From: Nageia nagi
Lineage: Eukaryota > Pinophyta
Length of the DNA stretch: 64,000 bases
NCBI GenBank assembly: GCA_050084985.1
Contig: JBITNC010000001.1
Span: forward strand, 164,858,001-164,922,000
Reading direction: 5' to 3'
Under the pieces are notes generated by a model. The model worked only from the letters and a program-made list of their open reading frames with translations. It was not told the DNA's origin and made no database searches. This document shows positions 47,111 through 58,839 of this stretch, one piece after another. Both the position numbers and the translations under genes were made by a program. The number at the start of each line of letters is the position of its first letter. Position 1 is the stretch's first letter.

Positions 47111-47410
47111 TTATTTATCATGCATCTTGTCATACAAAACTCTTGCCTTCTTAATGCTCCCATATTTTGAATACTTGTATATCACAGTTGTTATCATAAT
47201 TATATGCAAATTAAGAAACCCAAATCTAGCTAATTTTCTATGAATTTTCATGCCCAATTTTAAAGCTACAAAAGTTACACATACATGAAGAATACTTACA
47301 AAGGTTAATGAATATCCTTTGAAACCTACCAATTACATTTCATTAAAATGCTTGAGGACCTCCAAACAATACATATTCTATGCATATATTACAACTATTG
47401 CATTCCATAG
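47111..47410 (-). pseudogene. PPR pseudogene: middle PPR motifs
   Basis: The minus strand reads NAIVVIYA, a stop, NMYCLEVLKHFNEM, a stop, LVGFKGYSLTFVSILHVC, LKLGMKIHRKLARFGF, HIIMITTVIYKYSKYGSIKK, ARVLYDKM. These are consecutive PLS-type PPR repeats (TFxSVLxAC, GxxIHxxIxxxGF, NALIxMYxKxGSIxKARxxFDKM). About 800 bp of AT-rich DNA without motif (46,314-47,110) separates it from the next PPR block, probably an insertion. Confidence 0.8.
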
Positions 47411-47419
47411 GTTTCAAAA

Positions 47420-48590
47420 GGAAAATATTATGTTAATTTAAAAGATTCTTAAATTTTGGTTGTAGAATTAATTAACCATCAATTTAAATTATTCAACTTG
47501 AAGTTGAACATTGCCAAAGAAATGTGTATGTTTTATAGTTTTAAAGATCATAATTCAATGAGACCTATGTAGGCCGATATTAACGTGCGAAAAAAAATGA
47601 ATGCTTAAACATATAATTATGTATCCCAAGTAATGGAAGCCTAACAATGGAAGAAAAATCCAATCCAAGTCAATTACAACAAAAGAGCCATTTTCTCTCT
47701 CATTTAGATGCCCATTAAAAGGTCAATATGGTGGATGACTTAAAGAAGTCAGGTACAAATAGGATGGTCATTGCAAGTTGTATAGTTATCTTGGAGAAAT
47801 TACATTCTAGTTCATGGATGCCAATCAGATTGCAAAATGGATGTTCTAAACATGGAAAATATCGTTAAAATTTATGGAGAAAAACAAAAAAGTGATATTA
47901 TTCCTCTATGTCAGAACATAATTCTTAACAAAGTTCATGTGGGTTTGAGCATGGTTTGATCTTGAATGAAGAGCATATTGTAGGTCAAAAGGGAGATACC
48001 CTCTATTGATAAAATAAGGTTTGGTATAGAAGCTATGATTGTAATGTTTATGGAAATATTGATAGTATATGACATGTAAAGTAATTTCAAATGATGTCCA
48101 TATCACTAATATTAAATTGAAAATGATGATGAGAGAAGCAAGTGGTAAGTGGGTTAGAAATCAATAGAAATTATATGTAAATAAACATGTTTATGTATTG
48201 GAGGACTTGATTGTGCTTTTTAATTTATGGACTTTACTTTCCATAGTTATAACAAATAACCAGCTCAATTATGAATTATATGTGGGTGTCACTATATTAA
48301 TTGGAGAAACTTCCAAATAAACTAAGTTTTATCTTTCACATCCTATTCCAAGGGAATATATCTAACTTCCATGTATTTTCCATGGAAATACGTACCCAAT
48401 TTAGTAATGGACATGTATTATTTACAACTATGTATGGGTAAATTAGAAAGTAAGCTTAATGTCAAAGAACTTTAATTTATTTCCTCAAGTTGCATGTAGC
48501 TATCAATTTATAGAAATCTTATAGATAATTTATGAATTGCTTTTTTTTTTTATGTGTCATTTTTATGTTGATTTTGCATGACTTCTTCCC
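47420..48590. other. gap between PPR block and copia F
   Basis: No confident feature. Around 47,930-48,110 the plus strand has a phrase loosely like a copia RT (GTTTGGTATAGAAGCTATG resembling the xAWYxxxD block), too weak to call. Confidence 0.3.
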
Positions 48591-48591
48591 T

Positions 48592-48596
48592 ATGTT
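48592..48596. repeat. target-site duplication ATGTT, left
   Basis: ATGTT precedes the LTR at 48597 and recurs at 57358-57362 after the other LTR; an exact 5-bp TSD. Confidence 0.9.
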
Positions 48597-49079
48597 TGAA
48601 GGATTTAGGCTAGATCTAAACTAATCCTTAAGGACCAAGACTAGGAAACTCAATCATACACAAGATAACACCATTCACACAAGATAACACAAGTGTAATG
48701 TGGTTCCTCCCTCCTTGGGAGTACATCCACAACTAGTATCTCAATTCTCAAGTATGCCCCTCTTACAACTATTCTTTTCCTCTCCTACACAACTAGTAGA
48801 GTAATCTTACTCTAAAAAATTAGTTATGTTACAAGAGGAGAGGCCCTCTATTTATAGCTTGAGAGCACCTCCCTAACCTCCCTTTAACCCAAGGGTAAGG
48901 TTAGGGTTACAATAAATGTATCACCTAACTTTAACCTACCAACTAACCACTTGGTAAAGTCAAATTCTTCATAATAAAGAATTCTATTAATCTCTTAAGG
49001 TATCTACATATCCTTTAAGTGATTAATTGAATTTACAAAGAGTTTAGATATTCACAATATTTCATTACAAATTCTAACA
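48597..49079 (-). repeat. 3' LTR of copia F
   Basis: On the minus strand it starts TGTTAGAATTTG and ends CCTTCA. The TATA box TATAAATAG (minus) lies at 48,848-48,856. The PPT lies directly beside it at 49,080. Confidence 0.95.
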
Positions 49080-49088
49080 CTCCCCCTT
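49080..49088 (-). other. polypurine tract of copia F
   Basis: Minus strand AAGGGGGAG immediately before the LTR start TGTTAG. A second copy, CAAGGGGGAGTGAAG, overlaps the end of pol at about 49,908-49,922. Confidence 0.85.
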
Positions 49089-49563
49089 AATGCAATATTG
49101 GGATAGAGCGTAGAAGAGAGAAGAGAGAGAGTAAGAGAGAGTTCTCCTCCATAGAGATACAAGTGGAGATGAGAACATTTACATATTTGAGAATCTTTTT
49201 GAGAACTAGTTTGAGACTCACTACATTACCATTTGACAAAAATGGTTTACAATACAATCATTAACCACAACTGGTTTCACTGTACATAGTAGTCGATCAA
49301 CTTTAAGCTGACATGTGAGTCTCCATGAGTTTGCTTACACAAGGTGAGTAACTTGCATTTCTGAAGAAGATCCTACATGCTACAAGCAACTCATGAACAA
49401 AATCAGTTAGATGCATCATATATTCAAATAAGAGAATCAAATAATGCCATCTTATAAATAATTGATCAATGGTGCACTATAAGTCATCACGGAGATGCCA
49501 AGCCATCACTCATGGTCACCTGTTGTATATAGACATGTGTTGATTTTTAATAGAGCATAAAAA

Positions 49564-49853
49564 TTGTACAATGAGTTTCTCATGCAGAGCAAACTCACCA
49601 CAGAGGTATAGAATGTACAACAAGTTCCTCATGTAGAGCAAACTTACCACGAAGGTATATTAATTATATACTCAAAAATTGTACAAGTTTCTCACGCAGA
49701 GCAAACTTACCACGAAGGTATAAAATGTACAATAATTTTATCACGCATAGCAAACTTACCACGGAGGTATAAAATAATCAACACTCTATAACAATAATTG
49801 TACAACAAGTTTATCATGCAGAGCAAACTTACCACAGAGGTATAGAATGTACA
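49564..49853 (-). repeat. minisatellite in 3' noncoding region of copia F
   Basis: Five imperfect units of about 48-72 bp anchored by GCAGAGCAAACTTACCAC and GAGGTATAGAATGTACAA (plus strand; anchors at about 49,583, 49,632, 49,693, 49,743 and 49,815). It lies between the pol stop and the PPT. Confidence 0.85.
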
Positions 49854-49899
49854 ATCAAAAAGGCCTCTTAGAGGTGAAGTTGTCATCACTAACAAAAGT

Positions 49900-52800
49900 T
49901 CAAACTTCACTCCCCCTTGAGGGTAACTTCACCAACCTGAGAGAATCCCTAAGCTTGCAGAACTGAGCTTCAAGAAGGGGCTTGGTGAACAAATTAGTGG
50001 AGTTTTCAGTAGATGAACAATACTTCAAGTGTATGATGTCATCTAGAACCTTCTCCCTGATAAAATGTGCTTGGATTTCCACATGTTTGGTTCTCTGATG
50101 GAACATAGGATTCTTAGCCAAAGAGATAGTCGATTGATTGTCTGAAGAAATATGAGATGGGCCATTTTGCTTATACCCAATTTCGTTCAAAAGATGCCTT
50201 AGCCAAATAGCATCTTGGTCAGTAACAGACATGGCTCGATATTCAACTTCAGTGGTAGAAAGAGTCATAGTAGGTTGCTTCTTGGAAGCCCAAGAGATAG
50301 CACTTGAACCAATGCTAAACACATAAGCAGAGGTTGACTTTCTGTCATCTCTATCTCCCCCATAATCAGAATCTGAGAACCCTGAGAGAATAATCGAGGG
50401 CACTTTGGAATACTTAAGAGCAAGATCCTTTATCCCTGCTACATACCTCAAGATTTGCTTAACAACATTAAGGTGTTCAACATATGGTTTTTGCATGAAT
50501 CATGCCATCAGATTCACTGCAAAGGTAATATCAGGACGAGAGATAGTTAGATACAGAAGACTACCAATCAATTACCTATAAGCTGGAGCATCAGCCAACT
50601 GAGAATCTGAGCTCAGAGATACCATGATTCCAGGAGAAATAGGTATTGCAGCATATTTACACTCCTCCATTCCAAACTTTTGCAAGATGTCTGATATATA
50701 CTTAGATTGACTAAGATAAGTACAATCTTTGTGTTGGTAAACTTGCATCCCAAGATAGTAATGCAATAGACCTAGATTAGTCATTTCAAATGTTACCTTC
50801 AGTTTGGATATGCACTCTTGGGTGATTTCAATATTATTGCCAGTTATGAGAAGATCATCCACATAAAGGAGAATTAAGACCACATCTTTTTCTTGATTGA
50901 GTACATAGAGATCTGAATCAGAGAAGCACTTGAAAAAACCAATATCTACAAAGAATCTTGAAATTTTCTTGTACCATGCTCTAGGTGCTTACTTAAGTCC
51001 ATACAAAGACTTCTTTAGCTTACACACAAGAGAATCTTTTCCTTTTGGAATAAATCCTTTTGGTTGATTCATGTAGATTTCAACATCCAAGTCACCATTG
51101 AGAAATGCACTCTTGACATCAAGTTGAAAAGTTTTCCATCCTTGAGCTGCAGAAAGAGCAAGGATTATCCTAACAGTAGGCATTTTGGCCACAGGAGCAA
51201 AGGTTTCCTCATAATCAATACCATATTTTTGAGCGAATCCTTTGGCCACTAGCCTTGCTTTGTATTTTTCAATTTTTCCATCAGAATTGTACTTAACCTT
51301 GTATATCCATTTATTTCCAATCACATTTTTCTCATTGGGATAAGGAACCAAATCCCAAGTTTCATTTTTCATGAGCACCTCATACTCAACATTCATAGCT
51401 TCCATCCAACACTCTTTCTTGGAAGCTTCTTTGAAGGTTGATGGCTCATTCGTATTATCAATTTTGGCAAATAAAGAGTTATTCAAGGTCATACTCCTTG
51501 TAATTCTATGAGTTAGAGAATTTTGCTCTTATGGTGACTTCCCTACATGATCATCCAACCAGTTAGGTGCAGGCAAAGAATCATCTGAATTAGACACCTC
51601 AGCATGAGAGGTCGTATCCTCAGGAAGTTCATTGAACTTGACATCCCTAGAAATAAAGACTATTTTATGGGATGAGGAGTAGAGCCTATAACCTCTATGC
51701 TGATTATCATACCCCACAAAGATGCATTTTTCTAATCTTTTATCCAACTTCTTTCTTTTCTCTGAGGTAATGAAGGCAAATGCATCACAACAGAAGACCC
51801 TGAAGTGTGAGAGGTTAGGTTTCTTTCCTATCCATGCTTCATACAGATTTTTACCTTCAACTACCTTAGTAGGACACCTATTTAGGGTGTGAATAGCAGT
51901 GTGAATAGCTTCACCCCATAAGAAACTAGGAAGGTTACCCAACATGCACCTTGCCATTTCCATAATGGTTCGATTCTTCCTTTCAGAAACTCCATTTTAC
52001 TGAGGGGTGTAAGGGACTGTGAATTACTGCTTGATCCCATGTTTAACACAATAGTCGTTAAACTCATTGCTATTATACTCACCCCCATTATCAGATCTCA
52101 GCATCTTGATCTTAAAATCAGTTTGATTTTCAACAAGAGCCTTGAAGTCTTTAAACCTGTCAAATGTTTGATCTTTGTACTCAAGTAGATAACCAAATGT
52201 CATCCTAATGAAGTCATCAATGAAGGTCAGAATATAAGAAGCTCCCCCTAGAGACTTAGTCTGAAATGGACCCATCAAATCTGAATGCATAAGCTGAAGA
52301 GGACGAGTAGCTCGAGTTGCCTTATCTTTTTCAAACTTTTGCCTATTCATCTTTCCTAGAATGCACCTTTCATAGAGACTAATTATGGGTGAAATATTAG
52401 GTAAACCTTCCACAAGTTCTTGAGTTTTCATAGCTTGAATACTCTTGTGGTTAAGGTGCCCTAATCGTTGATGCCAAAGATTACCCTTTGAACAAACATT
52501 TGCAGCAAGACAAATATTTGAAGGAACTTGATCCACAATATAAAGGTCATTCTTTACTGATCATTTCATGAAGGTGGCAAGTCCTTTCTTAACACACCAG
52601 GAGTGTGAGGTAAACTCAAATGAGTATCCTTTCCTTATAATCTGAATTACGAAGATGAGATTCATCCTAAGTTTAGGCACATAAAAGACATTATCAAGAG
52701 TCTTTCCATGCATCTTCACACTCCCTATTCCTTGAACATCAAGGACTGTATTATCACCTATCACAACTGCATCCTTTTTGTACTTATGAAAGTTTTCAAA

Positions 52801-53811
52801 CTTATCCTTTTCATAACACATGTGATTAGTGCATCCTGAGTCAACAATCCAATCATTTGAAACAGTTTGAGTCATTGAGTAGTAGGTAGCAGTATGCTTT
52901 TTCTTCTTTCTATTATTGAAATTTCTCACATTTGCATTCCCCTTACCTTTTTGAGCAAATTTGTTTTTATGACAATCATACTCTTTGTGCCCAAAGATGC
53001 CACAAAAGTTACAATTTCCATCAAACTTTTCCTAAGATGTTAGATTGCTTGATCCAGCTTTGTCATTCCTTTGCCTGAAGTTACCATTATTGTTTCCCTT
53101 TTTCTCATACTTCCTGAAGGTAGATGAGGACTTGTTATCTTTGAATTTATAATGTTTGAACTTCTTCTTGAAAGGAGTTTTGGTTGCTCCTAGAGTAATG
53201 CTATTGTCCTTTGGAGAAAGGTTCAACATTTTCTTGTTCAAAGTTTCCTCATGCTTCAGAAGGAGTCTAGAAAGGTTATCAAGAGAGATGACATCTTCTT
53301 CATCATCAAGCCTTGTTTCCATAACCGTGACAAAGTTACTGAACTTTGTAGTAAGGCTTTGAAGAATGATGAAGACCATGAACTCATCATTGATCCAGTT
53401 GCACCTACAGCCAACCAGTTGTGTCCTGAGGTCAATGATTTTGTTCAAGTAGATAGAAGCACTTTCATCTTCACCTTGATGATATTGCAACAACTTTTGT
53501 AGAATGGTGAACCTCCTTGAAAATTTTGACCCAAGGTAAATTTTCTTTAGCCTATCCCAAGCTTCCTTTGCTGATGTTGAAGAAGTGACCATGAGAAGGA
53601 CATCATCTGAAACTGCACGATAAATCATTGAAGTTGCTAACTTATTCTTTGATTTGTATACTTCAAGAGCCTTCTCATCAGTAGGAGTGACCAAGTCTTC
53701 ATTAACTGTCTGCCACAGCTTCCTTACTTGTAACTCAGCTTTCATACGAGGTTCCCATATTCCAAAGTTGGAACCATCGAGTATATGCTTGGAAATGAAG
53801 GTTTCAACCAT
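49900..53811 (-). pseudogene. copia F gag-pol polyprotein, one frame with eight stops
   Basis: Start MVETFISKHILDGSNFGIW at 53811; the eight upstream in-frame codons are not Gag-like. Gag (UBN2-type) runs to a TAG at 53032. The zinc knuckle CNFCGIFGHKEYDC follows, then protease WIVDSGCTNHM. Integrase has NLWHQRLGHLNHKS, SDLMGPF, RSDNGGEY and NGVSERKNRT (D, D, E kept), but the zinc-finger Cys before ERCILGK reads Tyr. RT has KARLVAKGFAQKYGIDYEET and LLYVDDLLITGN. RNase H has SDSDYGGDRDDRKSTSAYVF and LSTTEVEYRA. Stops: 53032 TAG, 52561 TGA, 52024, 51997, 51529, 50989 and 50572 TAA, 50500 TGA. All segments are in the same frame. About 1,300 codons, normal for copia. Not translatable as it stands. 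Confidence 0.95.
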
Positions 53812-55504
53812 TGCTACAAAAAAGTAAATATGCAATAAGAATGCAAATTTTTACAATTCTATACATATAAAACATCTAATAAGCAAACATGTCCCACATG
53901 TGCAAACTTATAAACCACGATCCGTAGAAGGATAAAGTTGAGGTTATTTTCTTGTATAGAATTAGGCCTTCACCTGGATGCCCGCAAGGTGGAGCCCAGG
54001 TACTACCAGTCCTCAACCAGTTCACCTTGGTCAGTAATATACTCTCACAAGGAGAAGTACTAACTATTTTCCAAGGATCTGACGTATCTTGGACCGGCCA
54101 TTTTAATTATGTTGATTAAGGTTTTCAATTTTCCTCCTAGGTTATTAGGATAATCCATGAATGGACATATGGATATGTGGTATCACTACACACATGTCTG
54201 TCCACCTAATAGAGTTATGTCCAATCCAACAGAGGTCTTAGGGGCAATTAAGACGGACTTACCACCACTTGGGTCTTCGGACTAAAAAGGCTCCAGTCTG
54301 CCCTGTCCTCACCTCGTGGCTCCCTAAACAAGTCATGTTGTGGAAGAATACGTGCGGATGTGTTCATTTTAAGGGTTACTTTCAATATTTTGCGTATTGC
54401 AAGTATAAAGCAATTTGTGCAAAAATATAGAGTAAAGTAAAAAATACTTCATCCACACGAAACTTGAAACCTTAAGAGTCCAATGGGTTTTGTACTAACC
54501 CCTAAATGACTTTTACATTTTTCATATTTTTGCTCAAGTTCAAAAATAATAAATTTTACAAAGGCTAAGTCCTACTTAGCATTAATCCATAACTTAAACA
54601 TGCATTATTCCATGACTTAAAATTAAGTAATAAACATGCATCATGCATTATTTAACTTAAAATTTTAAGTACTAAGCATGCTTTAATCCTAACAAGGTTA
54701 AGAAGCATGCATTATAAATTTAGCATGCAAAATCCATAAAGATTTAAGTAAAAAATTATAAAAATTCCCCCTATTTTTACTTAAAGTGCGAAAACTTGGA
54801 TGCTAAAAAATTGTGTTTAAGTATGGTTCCTCCCTATTTTTCACTTAAGGTGTTATCCCTAAAAAGGGTCTTTGAAGTATGTATTTTAAGTAAATATAAC
54901 CTTTGTTTACTTAAAAATATCATAATTTTGTAGGAAAAATCCCTTAAATGTTGAATTTGATCTAGACTTTAAAGAAAAAATCAAATCAAATTTGTAGTGG
55001 GTAAAAAAAAAATTAAGGCTTAACAACTATAGTTTGACAAAAAAAATTGGAAGGGCCAAGGGAAGCCACATGGAGGGGAAGAGGCTGGGCAGGGGTGGCA
55101 GGGGCCAAAGTCGACGAGGAGGAGGCCACGTAGGTCGATGGAGGGTGCATGGGGCAGCCAGTCTATGGTTAACCACCCAGAGGTCGTGACAGCAGGTCGA
55201 TGAGGGAGGAAGGAGATTTGTTTGGTTGAAGACTAGAGGAGGAGGAGTAAAAATCATGTTCAACATGGTCCTCCTATCTCCTGCAGTGAGAATGCTCAAT
55301 AAAGGTTGATTCACTCTTTGTTGAATCTCTCAAGCGATGCCATATCTGTGTATAACAGAAGCTACAAGGTGAAGGTGTGGAGGAGGTCATGATGTGGAGG
55401 GAGGTGCTTAGGATGAAGCACACCACTCGCGTTAGGAAGGTAGCATGCACAGGTAAGATCATGGTCACGGGAAGCATGGCCTCCATCATTTTGTGCATAT
55501 CTTG

Positions 55505-56020
55505 CAATCATTGTAGGCCATGAAACGTTGTGAGCATCATGCAAACAAGTCAAACAATTACGTGCCTTCTCTGCGCTTCCATTTTATCTAACGATCATCG
55601 TAGTCCAGGGAACGTTGTCTACACCATGCATCGCGTTAAACAACTTTGTCTACAGTCCATGAAACTTAGTCTGCATCATGCATCTTGGTAAACAATTCGC
55701 GTGCACATCTATCGACCATTGCATGGAACAAGACTAGATCTGGTTTATGTAGATTTGGTGATCATTACAGTGCATGATACTTTGTCTAAAGTATGCATCT
55801 TGTTAAATAATTTACAGATCCTATCAACATATCTGTGTGTGTGCAAATGATGAGCTGGCAAGGGAGGAGGCTACGAGATAGAGAGCCAATTTGGTCTACA
55901 TCATGCATCGCTTGAAATAATTCGTGGATCTTTCAACGTATCCATTTTGTGGATATCCAGCGATCATTGCAATCCATGAAACATTGTCTACATCATTGTC
56001 AAACAATGCTCATAGCCTTT
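55505..56020 (-). repeat. degenerate repeat array in the copia F leader
   Basis: About six imperfect units sharing plus-strand phrases CCATGAAACNTTGTCTACATC, CATGCATCTTGNTAAACAATT and a following ATCNTTCAACGTATC, spaced roughly 60-120 bp apart. Confidence 0.7.
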
Positions 56021-56248
56021 CAACGTTTCATGTTGTTACGTATCCGTTTGGTGCATGCAGGTCGGCGATCATTTCGTCAAATAGTTCGCATGCCTAAGAC
56101 CATCGTATATTATTTTTTATCTCTGTTAATATATGATGTCAATTGCAAAGAGCGAAGGGGATTTCTTTTAAGGTTCCCTACGTATGGCCATCCTCACTAT
56201 ATATTTTTTTGATTATATTTTAAACAAATTTAAAATAAAATAAAAAAA

Positions 56249-56251
<3 letters not shown>

Positions 56252-56291
<40 letters not shown>
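56252..56291. repeat. (TA)n microsatellite
   Basis: About 20 TA units inside the leader of copia F. Confidence 0.95.
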
Positions 56292-56295
<4 letters not shown>

Positions 56296-56799
56296 TGTGC
56301 CCTCAAAAAAAAATTTGTAGTAGAAAAAATTATCCTCCTCTCATTTTTGTAAGTAAATGTTCATGCCTTTGGTTAGTAACATATCAATAACTTCTCTAAT
56401 GGTAGTATATATATGAGAAATTTCATAATAATATATTACTATTTTTAATCAAATAGTAATAACACAAAGAACGTTAATATATATTGCAATTTTCATCATA
56501 TATTGGTATTAAGCAAATGTTGAGTTAAATTGAACCAACACATACATTTAATTCCAATATAATATGTAAAAAAATTTGTATACTAACCCTTCTTAAAAGA
56601 ATTATAGCAATTTAAAAATTGCAAGTAACATAGAGGATTAGTAAAAAAAATTGCAACTTATTAATCATAATTTAAAAGGACTAACACGTAGCAAGTAATG
56701 TGTTAGTAGCATCATGTAATAATCCATAAAATAACCAAATGAGGAGGAAATTTATACCTTTTCTTGGAATTTACCTTACTAAGACCTTAAAATTGAAGG

Positions 56800-56872
56800 A
56801 ATAAGAGCTTCCTCGCCAAAAAAAGAGCTTCCACACCAAGAAGAAGAGCTTCCACACCAAGCTCTAATACCA
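56800..56872 (-). other. PBS of copia F and adjacent 20-bp repeats
   Basis: The minus strand TGGTATTAGAGCT (56,860-56,872) is a tRNA-iMet-type PBS, two bases after the LTR end. Next to it are three direct copies of AAGAGCTTCCACACCAAG (plus strand, the outermost diverged) at about 56,803-56,862. Confidence 0.85.
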
Positions 56873-56874
56873 AA

Positions 56875-57357
56875 TGAAGGATTTAGGCTAGATCTAAACT
56901 AATCCTTAAGGACCAAGACTAGGAAACTCAATCATACACAAGATAACACCATTCACACAAGATAACACAAGTGTAATGTGGTTCCTCCCTCCTTGGGAGT
57001 ACATCCACAACTAGTATCTCAATTCTCAAGTATGCCCCTCTTACAACTATTTTCTTCCTCTCCTACACAACTAGTAGAGTAATCTTACTCCAAAAACTTA
57101 GTTATGTTACAAGAGGAGAGGCCCTCTATTTATAGCTTGAGAGCACCTCCCTAACCTCCCTTTAACCCAAGGGTAAGGTTAGGGTTACAATAAATGTATC
57201 ACCTAACTTTAACCTACCAACTAACCACTTGGTAAAGTCAAAGTCTTCATAATAAAGAATTCAATTAATCCCTTAAGGTATCTACATATCCTTTAAGTGA
57301 TTAATTGAATTTACAAGGAGTTTAGATATTCACAATATTTCATTACAAATTCTAACA
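56875..57357 (-). repeat. 5' LTR of copia F
   Basis: 483 bp, nearly identical to 48597-49079. Minus-strand TATAAATAG at 57,126-57,134 is the likely promoter TATA box, about 225 bp from the LTR start. TSD ATGTT follows at 57358. Confidence 0.95.
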
Positions 57358-57769
57358 ATGTTTTGGTATACAAATAGAGATATTATTTTCTTTTTCTTAC
57401 AAGACCTAAAAGGAAGCTACATAATTTGAAATGATTTTATGGAGTTTTATTTTTCATACTTGAATTTTTTCCTTGATTTCGTAAATCATGACTCAAATTC
57501 TGAATATACTCTTTATTTTGGAGTAAAATGATGTCAATAGTTATTATTTTTATTTGACACATGCAACACTTAATTGTTTGAGATGAAAATTGTGCAATCT
57601 ATAAATATAGTTATTCCTTTAGTAAATCACTTAATAAAAAAAATTATATATCTTTCCATCATGAAATTCAAGAGTTTACTTTATTTTACTTATAGAATTT
57701 CTAACATGATGCTTTGGTTATATTTATCTCCTTCCATTATTGATTGGAGTTTCTAAGACAAACAACATC

Positions 57770-58440
57770 AAATATTCCCCAACATAGCATACATGCTTAT
57801 CAAAGCATTTATCACAATGACATCTAAGTGAAAAGCACTTATTATTTTTTGATGGATTTCAAATCCCTCTTCTAAAGATGTTGAGTTGGCATATACTGAA
57901 AATACATTGGCATAAATGAATTCATAAGGTTAGACACCACTCCCATTTCATTGCATTTTGTGAAATAGAACTAATGCATCCTCAGAAAACCTTGATTTTC
58001 TATAAATTGTAATCATGACATTCCAAAAAAATACATCTCTCTTGATTATTCTATCGAAAATGTCATAAGCATAAATGAGGATATCTCACTTGATATGCAT
58101 ACAAATAAGGGTGTTGTGTAAAAATATGTATACCTTGAATCTTAGTTGATTATAATTGAGAATGATAGCATGGATAATCTTTCAATGTTCTAAGGATTTC
58201 TTCTGAATGCAGCATTATAAAAGAGAGACATAAGTGTAGGAATCTACAATAAAACTTATGGAATGCATGCACAAAATCTTTGAGATGACCCTCTTTACAA
58301 AGTGCAATGATTATGGGACGTTGTTATAAAACAAAAAAAATGCATTTTCTTAAAAACCTTGAGGGACTCAAAGCCATACATATTTTGTGCAAATCCTATG
58401 ATCATCGTAGTCTAAAACCATTATGTGCATACCATGAAGT
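57770..58440 (-). pseudogene. PPR pseudogene: N-terminal PPR motifs
   Basis: The minus strand reads MIIGFAQNMYGFESLKVFKK, then YTYVSLL, a stop, IQKKSLEH, VYIFLHNTLICMHIK, ILIYAYDIFDRIIKRDVFFW, NVMITIYRKSRFSEDALVLF, HKMQ, and YANSTSLEEGFEIHQKIIS, HLDVIVINALISMYAMLGNI. These are consecutive PLS-class PPR repeats with several stops and frame changes. It lies upstream, on the same strand, of the PPR/E/DYW blocks at 47.4-45.45 kb, with copia F inserted between, so it is most simply the N-terminal part of the same dead gene. Confidence 0.8.
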
Positions 58441-58508
58441 CATTGCAATATATGAGATTATGTCTCTCTATTGCATTTTATTTTTTGTAAATAGTAAAAA
58501 TAAAAAGA

Positions 58509-58705
58509 CAATTTAAAACCACCTTACATAAGAAGGATATTTTAAACTTTTCTTAAAGATCCTAAGAAGGTGATTTCAAACCCCTAAAATGGTGGTTTTA
58601 AATTGCCCTCATATGATAAGTGATGGTAGTTTTATTAAGGTGGTTTTAAATTGTCCTCATATAATAAATGATGGTAGTTTATTGAGGTGGTTTTTAATTA
58701 CCCTC
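58509..58705. repeat. foldback / MITE-like segment with 48-bp arm repeat
   Basis: CAATTTAAAACCACC (58509-58523) and GGTGGTTTTAAATTG (58591-58605) are perfect 15-bp inverted repeats about 67 bp apart. The right arm recurs with a period of about 48 bp at 58,639 and 58,686, each unit followed by CCTCATAT and TGATGGTAGTTT-like text. No TSD was identified. Confidence 0.65.
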
Positions 58706-58839
58706 ACATGGCATTGACTTTTTAATGACATCTAATAGATGACAACTAAATAACCATTTTTAAGGCATTTAAGGGTAGTTAAAAATCATCCTCAAAGGCC
58801 TTTTTGGACGTAGTAATAATGATGATTAAAAAGTTTCCT

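Larger units (their letters stand above)
53836..56858 (-). other. long 5' leader of copia F
   Basis: About 3 kb between PBS and gag start, long for a copia element. It holds a GC-richer patch (55,030-55,560), a repeat array (55,505-56,020), a (TA)n tract (56,252-56,291) and an AT-rich part next to the PBS. The small frames here have no motif. Confidence 0.7.
48597..57357 (-). mobile_element. Ty1/copia retrotransposon F, structurally complete and young
   Basis: 8,761 bp with two 483-bp LTRs (48597-49079, 56875-57357), exact TSD ATGTT, PBS at 56860-56872 and PPT at 49080-49088, all consistent with minus-strand transcription. The LTRs differ at about 8 of 483 positions by eye (about 1.7%), so insertion is recent on the scale of this window. 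One polyprotein frame (about 53811-49900) runs gag, zinc knuckle, protease, integrase, RT, RNase H without a frameshift but with eight stop codons. The 5' leader is about 3 kb and contains tandem repeats, a GC-rich patch and a (TA)n. The insertion splits a PPR-DYW pseudogene. Confidence 0.95.

Noticed and set aside
47930-48110. Additional copia RT fragment
   Set aside because: Only one loose phrase resembles the AWY block, requiring both a deletion and two stops; below a usable standard.
55027-55553. GC-richer frames in the copia F leader as host coding sequence
   Set aside because: Overlapping short frames on one strand without motifs, lying between the PBS and gag of an intact element.
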